A DNA stretch of 64,000 nt from Paraburkholderia piptadeniae (GCF_900007165.1 NZ_CYGY02000001.1:1-64000); one strand, 5' to 3'. Positions 8,188 through 17,823 are shown, counted from the first letter of the stretch. The notes: generated by a model from the letters alone, not told the origin. Made by a program: numbers and translations.

Positions 8188-9378
8188 ATGTCCTCCCCGT
8201 ATTGCCTCACTAATGCACACAGCCGTGCGCTATTCGATCGCGTGCGCGCTTTCGTAGAAGAGCGGGTCATTCCATTCGAAACCGACCCTCGCAACACGCA
8301 TCACGGTCCCAGTGACGACCTTCGAAGGGAGCTGAATGAGCTTGCCCGCGATGCCGGATTGCTCGCACCTCAAGTGGCCCGCGAATATGGCGGGATGGCG
8401 CTGACGCACGTTCAGCGAGTCGCGGTATTCGAAGCAGCGGGGTATTCGCCGCTCGGTCCGATTGCGCTTCATTGCGCGGCGCCAGATGAAGGCAATATGC
8501 ATCTGCTCGAACAGGTGGCGTCCCGGACGCAGAAGGTGCGCTTTCTCGAGCCGCTGACGCGAGGCGCGGTGCGCTCGTGCTTTGCGATGACGGAGCCATC
8601 GCCCGGCGCGGGGGCCGATCCCTCGCTGTTGCAAACCGTCGCGCAAGGCGATGGCGAATCGTTCGTTGCACGAGGGACCAAGTGGCTCATTACGGGCGGC
8701 TACGGCGCCGGATTCATGATCCTGATGGCGCGAACCGTGGTCGCGGGAGTCGATCGCGGCGCGACCATGTTCCTTGTACCTTTGCCGCATCCGGCCGTGC
8801 AGATGGTGAGATTGATCGATTCGCTCGATTCGTCGTTTACGGAAGGACACGCTGAAGTTCGCATCGACGACCTTCACCTGACGCGCGACGACGTGCTGGG
8901 CGAAGTGGGCCAGGGCTTCAGATATGCACAGGTGAGACTCGCGCCCGCGCGTCTTACGCACTGCATGCGTTGGCTCGGAGCCGCTCAGCGGGCGCACGAC
9001 ATCGCCGTGGCGTACGCGTCGCGCCGCACTGCGTTCGGCAAGCCGATCGGTGAACACGAGGGCATCGGCTTCCAGCTGGCGGACAACGACATGGACCTTC
9101 ATACGGCGCGGCTCGTCACGCTCGACGCCGCAGCGACGCTAGACCGGGGTGAGGCGGGCGGCTTCGAGTCGAGCCGCGCGAAGGTCATCGTGTCGGAAGC
9201 GTTGTATCGGGTGGCTGACCGGTGCGTTCAAATTCTGGGCGGGCTCGGTCTGACGGCGGACACCATCGTCGCGCAAATCTTTCGCGAATTGCGGGCATTC
9301 CGGATTTACGACGGCCCGTCTGAAGTGCATCGATGGTCGATGGCGCGAAAAATTCTGAAGACCAAACTGGAGAAGTGA
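8188..9378 (+). CDS. Acyl-CoA dehydrogenase
   Basis: 396 residues from the ATG at 8188 (MSSPYCLTNAHSRALFDRV), preceded by GAGAGG. The three-domain acyl-CoA dehydrogenase layout is visible: N-terminal helices with APQVAREYGGMAL, the middle flavin/substrate beta domain with CFAMTEPSPGAGADPS and WLITGGYGAGF, and a C-terminal helical domain with RRTAFGKPIGEHEGIGF and QILGGLGLTADTIVAQIFRELRAFRIYDGPSEVHRW. The catalytic base position of YEGTSE-type enzymes is occupied by YDGPSE, as in the ACAD10/ACAD11-like group. FAD-dependent alpha,beta-desaturation of an acyl-CoA is expected. It is first in an operon with the SDR (0-bp gap) and the CoA-transferase. Confidence 0.87.
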   Translation: MSSPYCLTNAHSRALFDRVRAFVEERVIPFETDPRNTHHGPSDDLRRELNELARDAGLLAPQVAREYGGMALTHVQRVAVFEAAGYSPLGPIALHCAAPDEGNMHLLEQVASRTQKVRFLEPLTRGAVRSCFAMTEPSPGAGADPSLLQTVAQGDGESFVARGTKWLITGGYGAGFMILMARTVVAGVDRGATMFLVPLPHPAVQMVRLIDSLDSSFTEGHAEVRIDDLHLTRDDVLGEVGQGFRYAQVRLAPARLTHCMRWLGAAQRAHDIAVAYASRRTAFGKPIGEHEGIGFQLADNDMDLHTARLVTLDAAATLDRGEAGGFESSRAKVIVSEALYRVADRCVQILGGLGLTADTIVAQIFRELRAFRIYDGPSEVHRWSMARKILKTKLEK

Positions 9379-10131
9379 ATGGAGAGCCTGTTTTCGGTCA
9401 AGGGGCTGCGTGTTGTCGTGACAGGCAGTACGCGCGGTATCGGACGTGCAATTGCAGAAGCATTCGCCAGCCATGATGCGACGGTTGCGATTACGGGCCG
9501 CTCCGCGGAGCAAGCGGTCAGTGTCGCCAAGGCAGTGGGCGGAAACTGCTGGGGACATGCCCTCGATGTGACATCGTTCGATTCGCTCGAATCGTTCGCC
9601 TCCGAAGCGACCGCGCGGATGGGCGGTATCGATGTGCTCGTCAACAATGCCGGTGTCGATCCGTATTACGCATCGCTCGAAGACACCACGATCGACCAAT
9701 GGAACGAGATCGTGCGAACCAATCTGGACGGCGTGTTCTTTGCCTGCAAGGCATTCAGTGGACAACTGCTATCGAGTCGCGGAAGTGTGATCAATATCTC
9801 TTCGATTGCGGGGCGAGTCGCGCTCAAGCGGCAGGTGCCGTACTGCGCGAGCAAAGGTGGCGTCGAACAGATCACGCGCGCGCTTGCGGCCGACTGGGCG
9901 GAGAAGGGCGTGCGGGTGAACGGAATCGGTTACGGCTTTATCGAAACCGACCTGACGGCGAAAATCACCGGACATGCGCATCTTGGTCCCAAACTGCTCG
10001 CGCGCACGCCGATGAACAGGTTTGGAAAACTCGACGAGGTTGCGGGGGCTGCGCTATTCCTCGCTTCTTCGTCGGCATCGTTTATCACGGGACACACGTT
10101 GATGGTCGACGGCGGATGGAGCTGCGCATGA
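9379..10131 (+). CDS. SDR family oxidoreductase (FabG-like)
   Basis: 250 residues. The dinucleotide motif TGSTRGIG is at 14-21, NNAG follows DVLV, and the catalytic serine (INISSIAG) and YCASK tetrad are present. The ending FITGHTLMVDGGWSCA is typical of classical short-chain dehydrogenases. It starts directly after the stop of the acyl-CoA dehydrogenase gene and overlaps the CoA-transferase start by ATGA, so the three are translated together. A role as 3-hydroxyacyl-CoA (or alcohol) dehydrogenase in the same pathway is inferred. Confidence 0.86.
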   Translation: MESLFSVKGLRVVVTGSTRGIGRAIAEAFASHDATVAITGRSAEQAVSVAKAVGGNCWGHALDVTSFDSLESFASEATARMGGIDVLVNNAGVDPYYASLEDTTIDQWNEIVRTNLDGVFFACKAFSGQLLSSRGSVINISSIAGRVALKRQVPYCASKGGVEQITRALAADWAEKGVRVNGIGYGFIETDLTAKITGHAHLGPKLLARTPMNRFGKLDEVAGAALFLASSSASFITGHTLMVDGGWSCA

Positions 10132-11321
10132 CCACCAAGCAGACGTTCGCCGCACTGGACGGCGTATCGGTTCTCGATCTGACGAGGCTGTTGCCCGGCG
10201 CAACCTGCACGATGCTGTTGGCCGATCTTGGCGCGGACGTCCTGAAGATCGAGCAACCCGGAACGGGTGACTACAATCGCGCATTTGCGCCAATCAAGCG
10301 GAAGGAGTCGGGTTCGTTTCTGCTGTTGAACCGCAACAAGCGTAGCCTGACGGTCAATCTGAAGTCCGAAGAAGGCAAGGAAATTTTTCGCCGTCTCGTC
10401 AAGCATGCGGACGTCGTCGTGGAAGGATTTCGACCTGGCGTGATGGACAGGCTCGGCATTGGCTATTCGACGTTGAGCGAGATCAACCCGCGTCTCGTGA
10501 TGTGTTCGATTTCAGGCTTCGGGCAGACAGGGCCGCTTCGCGAGAGCTCCGGGCACGATGTGAACTACCTTGCGCTGACGGGCACGCTGCAACTGTTCGG
10601 TACGCCCGCAACCGGTCCGATCGTGCCTGGACTGAGCATCGCCGACGTGGGCGGCGGTTCGCTGATGGCCGTCTATGCGATTCTCTCCGCGCTGCTTGCG
10701 CGTGTACGAAGCGGGGAAGGGCAATACCTCGACGTCTCGATGACGGACGGGTTGGTCACCTGGCTGGCCTACCACGCGGCCGATGCATTGTTTGCAGGCA
10801 TCGAGCCTCGCGGCGGCGAGCGGCCGTTTCTGGGCGCTGCGCCGTGCTACAACGTCTACGAATGCGCCGATCGTCGTCATATCTCGCTCGGCATTATCGA
10901 GTCGCACTTCTGGACGGCATTCTGCGATCTGATCGGGCATCCGGAATGGAAAGACGATCAGTGGCCAGTGGGTGAATCCGCAGCGCGCCAGTTCGCGGTG
11001 CTGCGCGACATATTCCGAAGCGCGCCCGTACACGAATGGGCTGCGCGCCTGGAGAATGCGGATATTCCGGCGGCGCCCGTCAATACGATGGCGGAGGCAT
11101 TCGCTCACCCGCAAATGAAAGCGCGCGAGCTTCTCTATACCTGTGATCACCCGGTTGAGGGGACGATTCCTCAGTTGGGGTTTCCCGTCAAATTCTCAAG
11201 AACGCCCGCGTCTCACCGAATGTCGCCACCGTTGCTTGGCGAGCACAACGAGGAAGTGTTGTTCCGGCTGGGATACACCGAGGATGAAATATCCCGTATG
11301 CGGGAGGAAAAAATCATCTAG
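10128..11321 (+). CDS. CaiB/BaiF (class III) CoA-transferase
   Basis: 397 residues from the ATG at 10128, overlapping the SDR stop by four bases. Hallmarks are VLDLTRLLPGATCTMLLADLGADVLKIE at the N-terminus, NRNKRSLTVNLK, CSISGFGQTGP and LSIADVGGGSL, whose Asp is the catalytic carboxylate of class III transferases. It moves CoA between carboxylic acids, so it either activates the substrate acid or recycles CoA from a product. In-frame codons upstream to 9699 read antisense-free but out of frame over the SDR gene and are not used. Confidence 0.87.
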   Translation: MTTKQTFAALDGVSVLDLTRLLPGATCTMLLADLGADVLKIEQPGTGDYNRAFAPIKRKESGSFLLLNRNKRSLTVNLKSEEGKEIFRRLVKHADVVVEGFRPGVMDRLGIGYSTLSEINPRLVMCSISGFGQTGPLRESSGHDVNYLALTGTLQLFGTPATGPIVPGLSIADVGGGSLMAVYAILSALLARVRSGEGQYLDVSMTDGLVTWLAYHAADALFAGIEPRGGERPFLGAAPCYNVYECADRRHISLGIIESHFWTAFCDLIGHPEWKDDQWPVGESAARQFAVLRDIFRSAPVHEWAARLENADIPAAPVNTMAEAFAHPQMKARELLYTCDHPVEGTIPQLGFPVKFSRTPASHRMSPPLLGEHNEEVLFRLGYTEDEISRMREEKII

Positions 11322-11486
11322 GAATTGAGCCGCGGGTGGTCTCTGCACGTCAGAAAAAAATAACCTGAATAAGGAGGATTCCTTATCGAAAATAGTGATT
11401 GGAATAGGAAGGCAAATGGTTAAATGAACGTTGTTCGAAGTTATTGAAACGCATGCGACTCATACGATAGTCGCGGGAGATATGCG

Positions 11487-12830
11487 ATGCAGCCAGTTCA
11501 GGCAAAAGCCGAAATGAGCAGTGGCGCGCTAGTGGAAGGTATCTTTGAAGACACGGTGGCCAGAAAAGTCAGCCTCCGGATCGTGCCGTTTCTGCTCGTC
11601 TGCTACGTAGTTTCGTACCTTGATCGGATCAACATTGGTTTTGCCAAGTTTCAGATGCAGGACACCCTCGGGTTTAGCGATGCCATATACGGCATGGGGG
11701 CAGGTGTCTTCTTCATCGGCTATATGTTTTTTGAAATACCCAGCAACGTTTTCATGAAGCGGATAGGCGCAAAGAAGACGCTCAGCCGGATCATGCTGTT
11801 GTGGGGTCTCGTCGGATGTTGCATGGCTCTCGTATCCACGCCGATGCAGTTTTATGTCTGTCGATTCCTGCTTGGGGCTTGCGAGGCCGGATTTGCCCCG
11901 GGAGTCATCTACTACATCAGCTGCTGGTTTCCGAAGCGCCGTCAGGGCAAAGCATTGGGCGTGTTTTTTTCGGGCATTCCTATCGCTGGACTCATCGGTG
12001 GGCCCGCGTCCGGTTGGGTCTTGACACATTTCGATGGTCTGACCGGCATGCACGGATGGCAGTGGATGTTCGTGCTCCAGGCGGCGCCGGCGATTCTTCT
12101 TGGGGTGATCGCATACTGTCTTCTCGACGACGATATATCTCGCGCAAAATGGTTGTCATCTGATGAACGGCGCTACCTGGAAATGGAGATTGCGTCGGAG
12201 ATTGACGTTACGCGGTCTGGCCACGCGCCGCGCATCGCCGATTTTGGCGACGTCCGTCTCTATCTGATGGCGCTTAGTTACTTCACGTTCATTTGCGGAA
12301 CCTACGCGCTGAGCTTCTGGCTTCCTTCGATGTTGAAGAATGCGGGCCTCAAGGACAATCTTTCGATTGGTCTGTATTCAGCAATTCCGTTTGCAGTCAG
12401 TGCAGTCGGCATGGTGCTGTTGTGTAAAAGCTCCGACCGGAGTGGCGAACGCCGATGGCACACTGCGCTCTCCGCGATCGTAGGTGGCGCTGCGCTAGCC
12501 GCTATTCCGTTTGTACCGAACACGTTGTTCTGTGCGTGCACACTTCTCGCCATAGCTGCGACGACAATTTTCGCCACGATTTCGCTTTTCTGGACGATGC
12601 CGTCCGAGTACTTCGCGGGCTCTCCAGGCGCAGCGGGGTCCATTGCCTTGATCAACAGCATAGCGCTGACGGGCGGCTTCCTCAGTCCCTTCGTTATTGG
12701 CTGGATCAAGACTGCGACAGGTAGTCTGGTCGGCGGACTTTATTTGATTAGCGCGGTACTCGCGATTGGCGGGATCTTGCTGCTCGTCAGTGTGCCGAAG
12801 CATCTCGTAAAGAGGCATGCTTCTGTGTAG
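11487..12830 (+). CDS. MFS transporter, anion:cation symporter (phthalate/tartrate permease) type
   Basis: 447 residues with about 12 hydrophobic segments. The N-terminal VSYLDRINIGFAKFQMQDTLGFSDAIYG is characteristic of the ACS family of organic-anion:proton symporters, and a cytoplasmic loop follows TM6 (RAKWLSSDERRYLE). GGGAGA precedes the ATG. It follows the acyl-CoA dehydrogenase operon after 165 bp and ends in a strong terminator, so it likely imports the acid degraded by the surrounding genes. The actual ligand is unknown. Confidence 0.85.
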   Translation: MQPVQAKAEMSSGALVEGIFEDTVARKVSLRIVPFLLVCYVVSYLDRINIGFAKFQMQDTLGFSDAIYGMGAGVFFIGYMFFEIPSNVFMKRIGAKKTLSRIMLLWGLVGCCMALVSTPMQFYVCRFLLGACEAGFAPGVIYYISCWFPKRRQGKALGVFFSGIPIAGLIGGPASGWVLTHFDGLTGMHGWQWMFVLQAAPAILLGVIAYCLLDDDISRAKWLSSDERRYLEMEIASEIDVTRSGHAPRIADFGDVRLYLMALSYFTFICGTYALSFWLPSMLKNAGLKDNLSIGLYSAIPFAVSAVGMVLLCKSSDRSGERRWHTALSAIVGGAALAAIPFVPNTLFCACTLLAIAATTIFATISLFWTMPSEYFAGSPGAAGSIALINSIALTGGFLSPFVIGWIKTATGSLVGGLYLISAVLAIGGILLLVSVPKHLVKRHASV

Positions 12831-12844
12831 TTATGTCTGGAGAT

Positions 12845-12887
12845 CGGAGCTTTGACGTAGCGATGTCAAGACAACGTCAAAGCTCCG
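12845..12887 (+). terminator. Strong hairpin terminator after the MFS gene
   Basis: A perfect 14-bp stem (CGGAGCTTTGACGT paired with ACGTCAAAGCTCCG) with a 15-base loop starts 14 bp after the MFS stop. The trailing T-run is short (GTTTAC). It separates this operon from the convergent SDR gene ending at 12949 and may serve both. Confidence 0.75.
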
Positions 12888-12948
12888 TTTACAAGTTGAT
12901 GCAAGTAAAACGTCGGTGTGTCTGGAAGGAAATCAACCCTTCGAAGCC

Positions 12949-13716
12949 CTAACGCGGCGCCATGCGCAACGCCCCATCCAGCCGGATCACCTCACCGTTG
13001 ATGTATCCATTGCGGATGACCTCGCTGACGAGCGACGCGAATTCGTCGGGCCGGCCGAGCCGGGGAGGAAATGGGACGCTGCGTCCCAGCGCATCCTGCA
13101 CTTCCTGTGGCAAGCCCTGCAGCATAGGCGTCTCGAAGATGCCCGGCGCGACGCAGACGACGCGAATGCCGACGCTGGCCAGTTCCCGCGCCGCCGGCAG
13201 TGTCAGGGCGGCCACGCCAGCCTTTGAGGCCGCGTAGGCGCTTTGTCCAATTTGCCCGTCGTATGCCGCGATCGACGCGGTATTGACGATGACACCTCTT
13301 TCACCGAATGCATTGGGGGCTTGCCCGGCCATCGCGGCAGCGGCGATCCGCATGACGTTGAAGGTTCCCACCAGATTGATCTGTATGACCTTTGCAAAGC
13401 TTTCCAGCTTGTGCGGGCCGCTTCGGCCGAGAATGCGCTCCGCGGGCGCAATGCCCGCGCAGTTGACGGCGCCGGACACGGGGCCGAACCGGTCTCGCAC
13501 TGTCTCGAACAAGCGCGTGACCGCGTCTGAATCCGTCACATCCGTTTTGATCGCAATCGCGCGATCCTTGTATCGCTCGACCCGATCCGCAGCCGTCCGC
13601 TCGTCGAGATCAGCCAGAGCAACAGATGCGCCGCTCTGCAACAAGTGGAGAGCGACGGCTGATCCGAGACCGGATGCTGCGCCCGTTACCACGAAAACCT
13701 TACCTTCAACTTCCAC
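12949..13716 (-). CDS. SDR family 3-hydroxyacyl-CoA dehydrogenase (HSD10-like)
   Basis: 255 residues from a GTG at 13716 (VEVEGKVFVVTGAASGLG), placed five bases after AAGGAGG. The upstream in-frame ATG at 13773 would overlap the preceding gene and add an unrelated leader. TGAASGLG binds NAD, NCAGIAPAERI follows, and Y-A-A-S-K comes after NTASIAAYDGQIGQSA. The ending EVIRLDGALRMAPR is typical of type-2/HSD10-like 3-hydroxyacyl-CoA dehydrogenases. It resembles the SDR at 40640 closely over this whole stretch, suggesting paralogues in parallel pathways. Last gene of the operon starting near 17406. Confidence 0.86.
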   Translation of the reverse strand: MEVEGKVFVVTGAASGLGSAVALHLLQSGASVALADLDERTAADRVERYKDRAIAIKTDVTDSDAVTRLFETVRDRFGPVSGAVNCAGIAPAERILGRSGPHKLESFAKVIQINLVGTFNVMRIAAAAMAGQAPNAFGERGVIVNTASIAAYDGQIGQSAYAASKAGVAALTLPAARELASVGIRVVCVAPGIFETPMLQGLPQEVQDALGRSVPFPPRLGRPDEFASLVSEVIRNGYINGEVIRLDGALRMAPR

Positions 13717-13763
13717 ATCGCCTCCTTTGTCGACAGCAACTGTTACTGGATAATCAATCGGAT

Positions 13764-14534
13764 TCAGGTCCACACGGGCCTTCTTTTCTCAAGGAAGGCA
13801 TTCACGCCTTCCCACTGGTTTTCATGTGTGAACAACTGCACGAATCTATCGCGCTCGACGGTTAATGCAGCCGGGCGGGACACGCCATTACGCGCAAGCG
13901 AGATGAGTTGCTTGCAGGCGTGCACGGCGTCCGGGCTCTGTCCGCGCACCTTGTGCGCCAGTTCCAGAGCACATTCCACGGATTTGCCGGTTGGAACCTT
14001 TTCTTCGATCAAGCCGATTCGTGCTGCCGTTTCGGCGGAGATGCGTTCACCCGTCAAGATCAGCCGCTTGGCCCAGCCTTCTCCCACGAGCCATGGGAGC
14101 GTTTGCGTACCCATGCCGCTTGGCAGCAGTCCAACCGATGCTTCAGGCAGAGCAAGCTGAGCATGGTCTTCGGCAACCCGTATGTCGCACGACAGCGCGC
14201 ATTCGAGGCCGCCTCCCATCGCATAGCCATTGATAGCCGCGACTACGACCGGCCGCGCGTGCTGTAGCGCACTGAACGTATCGCTAAAGGCCTTTGCGGC
14301 TTGCCATGCGTTGGCCATGTCCGCACTGGCAAATGCATTGAGGTCTGCACCTGCGCAAAAGAACTTCGGCCCGTGCCCCGTGATGACGATTGAGCGAATA
14401 CTCCGGTCACGATCGGCTTCTTCGATGATCTCCCGCAACTGGCTCAGGACCTGGAGGTTGAGGGCATTAGCGGGTGGGCGATTGAGCGTCAGAATCCATA
14501 CAGCGCCGCCGTCCGTTTTATCGACGTCGATCAT
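13764..14534 (-). CDS. Enoyl-CoA hydratase/isomerase family protein
   Basis: 256 residues from the ATG at 14534 (MIDVDKTDGGAVWILTLNRPPANALN). Crotonase-fold signatures are FFCAGADLNAF (first oxyanion-hole strand), NGYAMGGGLECALSCDIRVAED and LPEASVGLLPSGMGT, which carries the Glu of the second active-site loop. It should hydrate or isomerise an enoyl-CoA formed by the acyl-CoA dehydrogenase. It lies between the acyl-CoA synthetase and the SDR on the same strand. Confidence 0.86.
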   Translation of the reverse strand: MIDVDKTDGGAVWILTLNRPPANALNLQVLSQLREIIEEADRDRSIRSIVITGHGPKFFCAGADLNAFASADMANAWQAAKAFSDTFSALQHARPVVVAAINGYAMGGGLECALSCDIRVAEDHAQLALPEASVGLLPSGMGTQTLPWLVGEGWAKRLILTGERISAETAARIGLIEEKVPTGKSVECALELAHKVRGQSPDAVHACKQLISLARNGVSRPAALTVERDRFVQLFTHENQWEGVNAFLEKRRPVWT

Positions 14535-14622
14535 TGTTTGTCTCGCGAAGGTTGAAAAAGGCGCACCGCGACCTGTGCTTTCGTCGGGGTACGCCACAAT
14601 GAGGATTTACCGCTTTTGATAT

Positions 14623-16284
14623 TTACGGCCGGCCGAACTCGCGGTCGCGCAGCAATCTGCGAAGGAGTTTTCCAGTCGATGTCTTTGGAAGATCGTCTAC
14701 GAATTCGATTCGCCTCGGATACTTGTACGGTGCTGTGGTGCGCTTCACATGGTCCTGAAGTTCGGTCACGAGCAGCGCCGACGCATTCACGCCGTTTTTG
14801 AGCACGACGTATGCCTTGACGATTTCTCCGCGCTCCGGGTCCGGCGAAGCGACGACTGCGCACTCGAGCACGCCCGGATGCTCCTGAAGGGCGCTTTCAA
14901 CCTCGAACGGTCCAATGCGATAGCCCGCCGAACTGATGATGTCGTCCACACGGCCTTCATAGTAGACAAAGCCGTCTTCGTCGAGCCGCCCAAGATCGCC
15001 GGTGAGCCACCAACGTTCTCCATCGACTTCCACGCTGCCCGCAGCCGTGCGATCCCGGTCTTTGTAGTAGCCCAACATCAGTTGCGGATTCGGCAAACGC
15101 AGCGCCAGTTCGCCGACTTCTCCGGCGAGGCGGCGTGTGCGTTCCGCCGACAGAACGCCGAGCGTGCAGCCGGGAAGTGCACGCCCCATCGCGCCGGCGC
15201 GCCTTTCTTCTCCAACCTGATTCGCCACCGTCATGATCGTTTCGGTTTGCCCATAGGCTTCCAGCAAGCGGCAGCCGGTTGCTTTCTCCCACTGAACGAT
15301 CACATCCGGGTTGACCGCTTCGCCGGACGATACCGTCAGCCGCAGTGCGGGAGCCTTGAAGGAGGGAAGATCCTGAGCGACGAGATGGCGAAACTCGGTG
15401 GCTGCCGCGCAGAACACGGAGATCCTGTATCGGCTTATCAGTTCCAGCCGCTTTGACGGATCGAACGGTCCGTTATAGAAGAACACGGTGCAGCCCGTAC
15501 TCCATGGTGCCCATAAGATGGCCGTGCCTGCCTTGCTCCATCCCGTATCGGCGGTGCACCACATGACATCACCAGGCCGAAGCCCATGCCAGTACCATGC
15601 GGACACACGCCATGCATAGAGCGCTCTCGAAGCATGCAGAACGCCCTTCGGCATTCCCGTCGACCCCGATGTGTAGTACATGATCGCGGGATCGTCGGCA
15701 GCAATGGCAGGTGTGTTCAATGTACCGTCGTCGGTTTTTGCGAGGCGCCAGAAATCGAGCCAATGTTCCGGCGCATCCACCGAAATCCGCACCAAAGCAT
15801 CGGAGACTGGATGCAGCTTCTCCACATTCGCTGCAGTCGTGATGACCGCGCGCGCTTCGGAATGACCGATCCGGTAAGCAAGATCTTTTTGCGTCAGCAT
15901 CTCGATGCAGGGTATGACGACAGCTCCAAGGCGAATGCACGCGATCATCGCGAGTTGCCACTCGGCAATTCTCGGCAGAACGATGAGAACCCGGTCGCCT
16001 TTGCGCACGCCCTGTTTCTGAAGGCCGGCTGCGAGCCCCTTGGTGATCGCGGAGACGTCGGCATAGGTATAGCGGCGTTCCCGGCCATCCGCATCCACCG
16101 CGATCAAGGCGAGCAGTTGAGGATTACGCGCCCAGACATCGATGACATCCACCGCATAGTTGAAATGCTCGGGAATTCTCCATTCGAACTGCTTCGATAC
16201 CGTCGCATAGTTGCCTTCGATTCTTGGCATCGCTGCATTGATTTCCGCCGACAGGTGTTCAACCGCCAAAGCAACGTCGATCAT
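14623..16284 (-). CDS. AMP-dependent acyl-CoA synthetase
   Basis: 553 residues. The adenylate-forming motifs occur in order: YYTSGSTGMPKG (phosphate loop), LEAYGQTE, LTGDLGRLDEDGF, GYRIGPFEVE hinge and KTSTGKLLRR with the catalytic lysine. The N-terminal FEWRIPEHFNYAVDVID places it with medium-chain/acetyl-CoA-synthetase-like enzymes; the protein at 61083 is of the same type. It activates a free acid with ATP and CoA and is likely the entry step for the regulon pathway. It ends 88 bp before the enoyl-CoA hydratase start. Confidence 0.88.
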   Translation of the reverse strand: MIDVALAVEHLSAEINAAMPRIEGNYATVSKQFEWRIPEHFNYAVDVIDVWARNPQLLALIAVDADGRERRYTYADVSAITKGLAAGLQKQGVRKGDRVLIVLPRIAEWQLAMIACIRLGAVVIPCIEMLTQKDLAYRIGHSEARAVITTAANVEKLHPVSDALVRISVDAPEHWLDFWRLAKTDDGTLNTPAIAADDPAIMYYTSGSTGMPKGVLHASRALYAWRVSAWYWHGLRPGDVMWCTADTGWSKAGTAILWAPWSTGCTVFFYNGPFDPSKRLELISRYRISVFCAAATEFRHLVAQDLPSFKAPALRLTVSSGEAVNPDVIVQWEKATGCRLLEAYGQTETIMTVANQVGEERRAGAMGRALPGCTLGVLSAERTRRLAGEVGELALRLPNPQLMLGYYKDRDRTAAGSVEVDGERWWLTGDLGRLDEDGFVYYEGRVDDIISSAGYRIGPFEVESALQEHPGVLECAVVASPDPERGEIVKAYVVLKNGVNASALLVTELQDHVKRTTAPYKYPRRIEFVDDLPKTSTGKLLRRLLRDREFGRP

Positions 16285-16305
16285 TTGAGGCTCCGATCAT
16301 GTGAT

Positions 16306-17406
16306 TCAGTGCAAATGTCCCTGACGAACCGAGTCGCAGTACTTCAGCAGTTCGAGGGAAAGCTTTTCGAATCTCGCGTACTTGTTCGTGCCCGGATCTA
16401 CCGGGTCCCACCGCTTGTGCAACTGTGCAAACACGACTGCCAGCTTCAGCAGGCACAAGACGCGATGGAACAGGAACTGGCTCACGTCTCGCCTCGTTGC
16501 GATGGCGTAGGCCTGCAACGCGTCATCGCGGCTTGCGAAACCGGGTTGCGCTGTTGGCATCTGGTCGAGGTCATGCATGACTTCGGGGTCGTTCGCGTCG
16601 GCCCAGTAGCTCAGCAGCGTGGCGAGATCGAAGAGGGGATCGCCGCGAGTCGACATGTCCCAGTCCACGAGCGCTACGGGTTCGAGCGTGTCGGGATCGA
16701 CGATGAAATTATCGAGCTTGAAATCGCAGTGAAGGAGGCTGGTTTCGCGTGCGGCTGGAATGTGCGTTGTCAGCCACGCGAGCACGGCTTCCGCCTCGGG
16801 CGGCCGGTTCGCGCCCCACGCTTGCGCCGCTCTCTGCCCCCAACCTTTGACCGCGCGCTGAAGAAAGCCATCGGGACGTCCAAGGCCGTCGAGACCCACA
16901 GCACGCGGATCGACCCTGTGAAGCTCGGTGAGCACGCGGATCATCTGCCGGGAGAGTTGCGCACCGCGCTCGCGATCCAGATGCACATGAGCAGGCTTCG
17001 AGCCTGAGATCACGATGCCGTCGCGATACTCGACGAGAAGGAACGGTGCGCCGAGCACCGACTCGTCAGCGCAATACGCGAGGCTCCTCGGCGCCAGCGG
17101 AAACTGCTCGTGCAGCCGGCTGAGCACCTTATGTTCTCGTGCCATGTCGTGCGCCCCGGCAGGCAACGGGCCGTTCGGCGGGCGGCGCAACACAGCCCAG
17201 TGTTCACCGCACCTGACAAGAAAGTTGAGGTTGGCATGACCGGTTGCGAAACGACGCGGAGTGAAGCCCAGATCGAGTTCGATGCCGCGCGCGCTCAGGT
17301 ACTTCGCGGCAGCCATCCAGTCGGGCTGCGGACCATCGAAGGCCGACAGGAGCAGGGCGGATCTTGGCAGGAGAGCGGTGTCATCCATGGTTTCGGGCGG
17401 ACGCAT
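16306..17406 (-). CDS. Aminoglycoside-phosphotransferase-fold kinase (ACAD10/LvaA-like)
   Basis: About 366 residues; starts at 17406, 17388 or 17436 are possible because none has a convincing ribosome site. The APH kinase fold is clear: the N-lobe FATGHANLNFLV, Brenner-type catalytic loop LLHCDFKLDNFIV, and VALVDWDMSTRGDPLFDLA as the metal-binding segment. In a fatty-acid-type operon such kinases (ACAD10/11 N-domain, LvaA) phosphorylate the 4-hydroxyl of 4-hydroxyacyl-CoAs so it can be eliminated. That role is inferred, not shown. The palindrome at 17494-17510 lies about 90 bp upstream, and the operon continues into the synthetase, hydratase and SDR. Confidence 0.8.
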   Translation of the reverse strand: MRPPETMDDTALLPRSALLLSAFDGPQPDWMAAAKYLSARGIELDLGFTPRRFATGHANLNFLVRCGEHWAVLRRPPNGPLPAGAHDMAREHKVLSRLHEQFPLAPRSLAYCADESVLGAPFLLVEYRDGIVISGSKPAHVHLDRERGAQLSRQMIRVLTELHRVDPRAVGLDGLGRPDGFLQRAVKGWGQRAAQAWGANRPPEAEAVLAWLTTHIPAARETSLLHCDFKLDNFIVDPDTLEPVALVDWDMSTRGDPLFDLATLLSYWADANDPEVMHDLDQMPTAQPGFASRDDALQAYAIATRRDVSQFLFHRVLCLLKLAVVFAQLHKRWDPVDPGTNKYARFEKLSLELLKYCDSVRQGHLH

Positions 17407-17493
17407 AGGCCGGTTAAGCGGACACGGGTTCCGCATGTCAGGAAGTGCGCAAGGAGCGGGTTGCTTCGCAACGCGCTTCGATTGCCAAGCGCA

Positions 17494-17510
17494 ATAATGT
17501 CTGACAAAGT
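17494..17510 (+). promoter_or_regulatory. GntR-type operator site C
   Basis: ATAATGTCTGACAAAGT: full match to the consensus through ATAATGTCnGACA, with a degenerate right end like site B. It is about 88 bp upstream of the kinase start at 17406. Confidence 0.55.
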
Positions 17511-17806
17511 ATAGGTGTGTTGGCGTGTGCAGATGACTGATGTTTACCCTGGCATCTGAATCCGACTCGGGCGAAGCGGAGGTTCGTCGGTAAAGTGCTG
17601 CGCCAACCGCGAGCAATCGCTCGAGCAGCGCGCCATCGAAAAGGGTTCAGGAAAATAGGCCAAATTGGCGAGGCTCGATGAACAGCGTCATTGAAATTCA
17701 TGACCCGGCGGTGGTATACGCCACGGCGTGAATTCGCTGAAGCATCCGCTATTCGAACGGCAAATGCCCGATGAGAAGCGGACCGAAGTGCGCACTCGGA
17801 TATGAC

Positions 17807-17823
17807 GTAATGTCCGATATTAT
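17807..17823 (+). promoter_or_regulatory. GntR-type operator site D
   Basis: GTAATGTCCGATATTAT: differs from site E in two positions only. It ends 11 bp before the nitroreductase start, a position where a bound regulator would block initiation. Confidence 0.7.

Noticed and set aside
15586..17007. Plus-strand frame of 473 codons opposite the acyl-CoA synthetase and kinase genes
   Set aside because: Antisense shadow without motifs; the opposing genes carry complete catalytic signatures.
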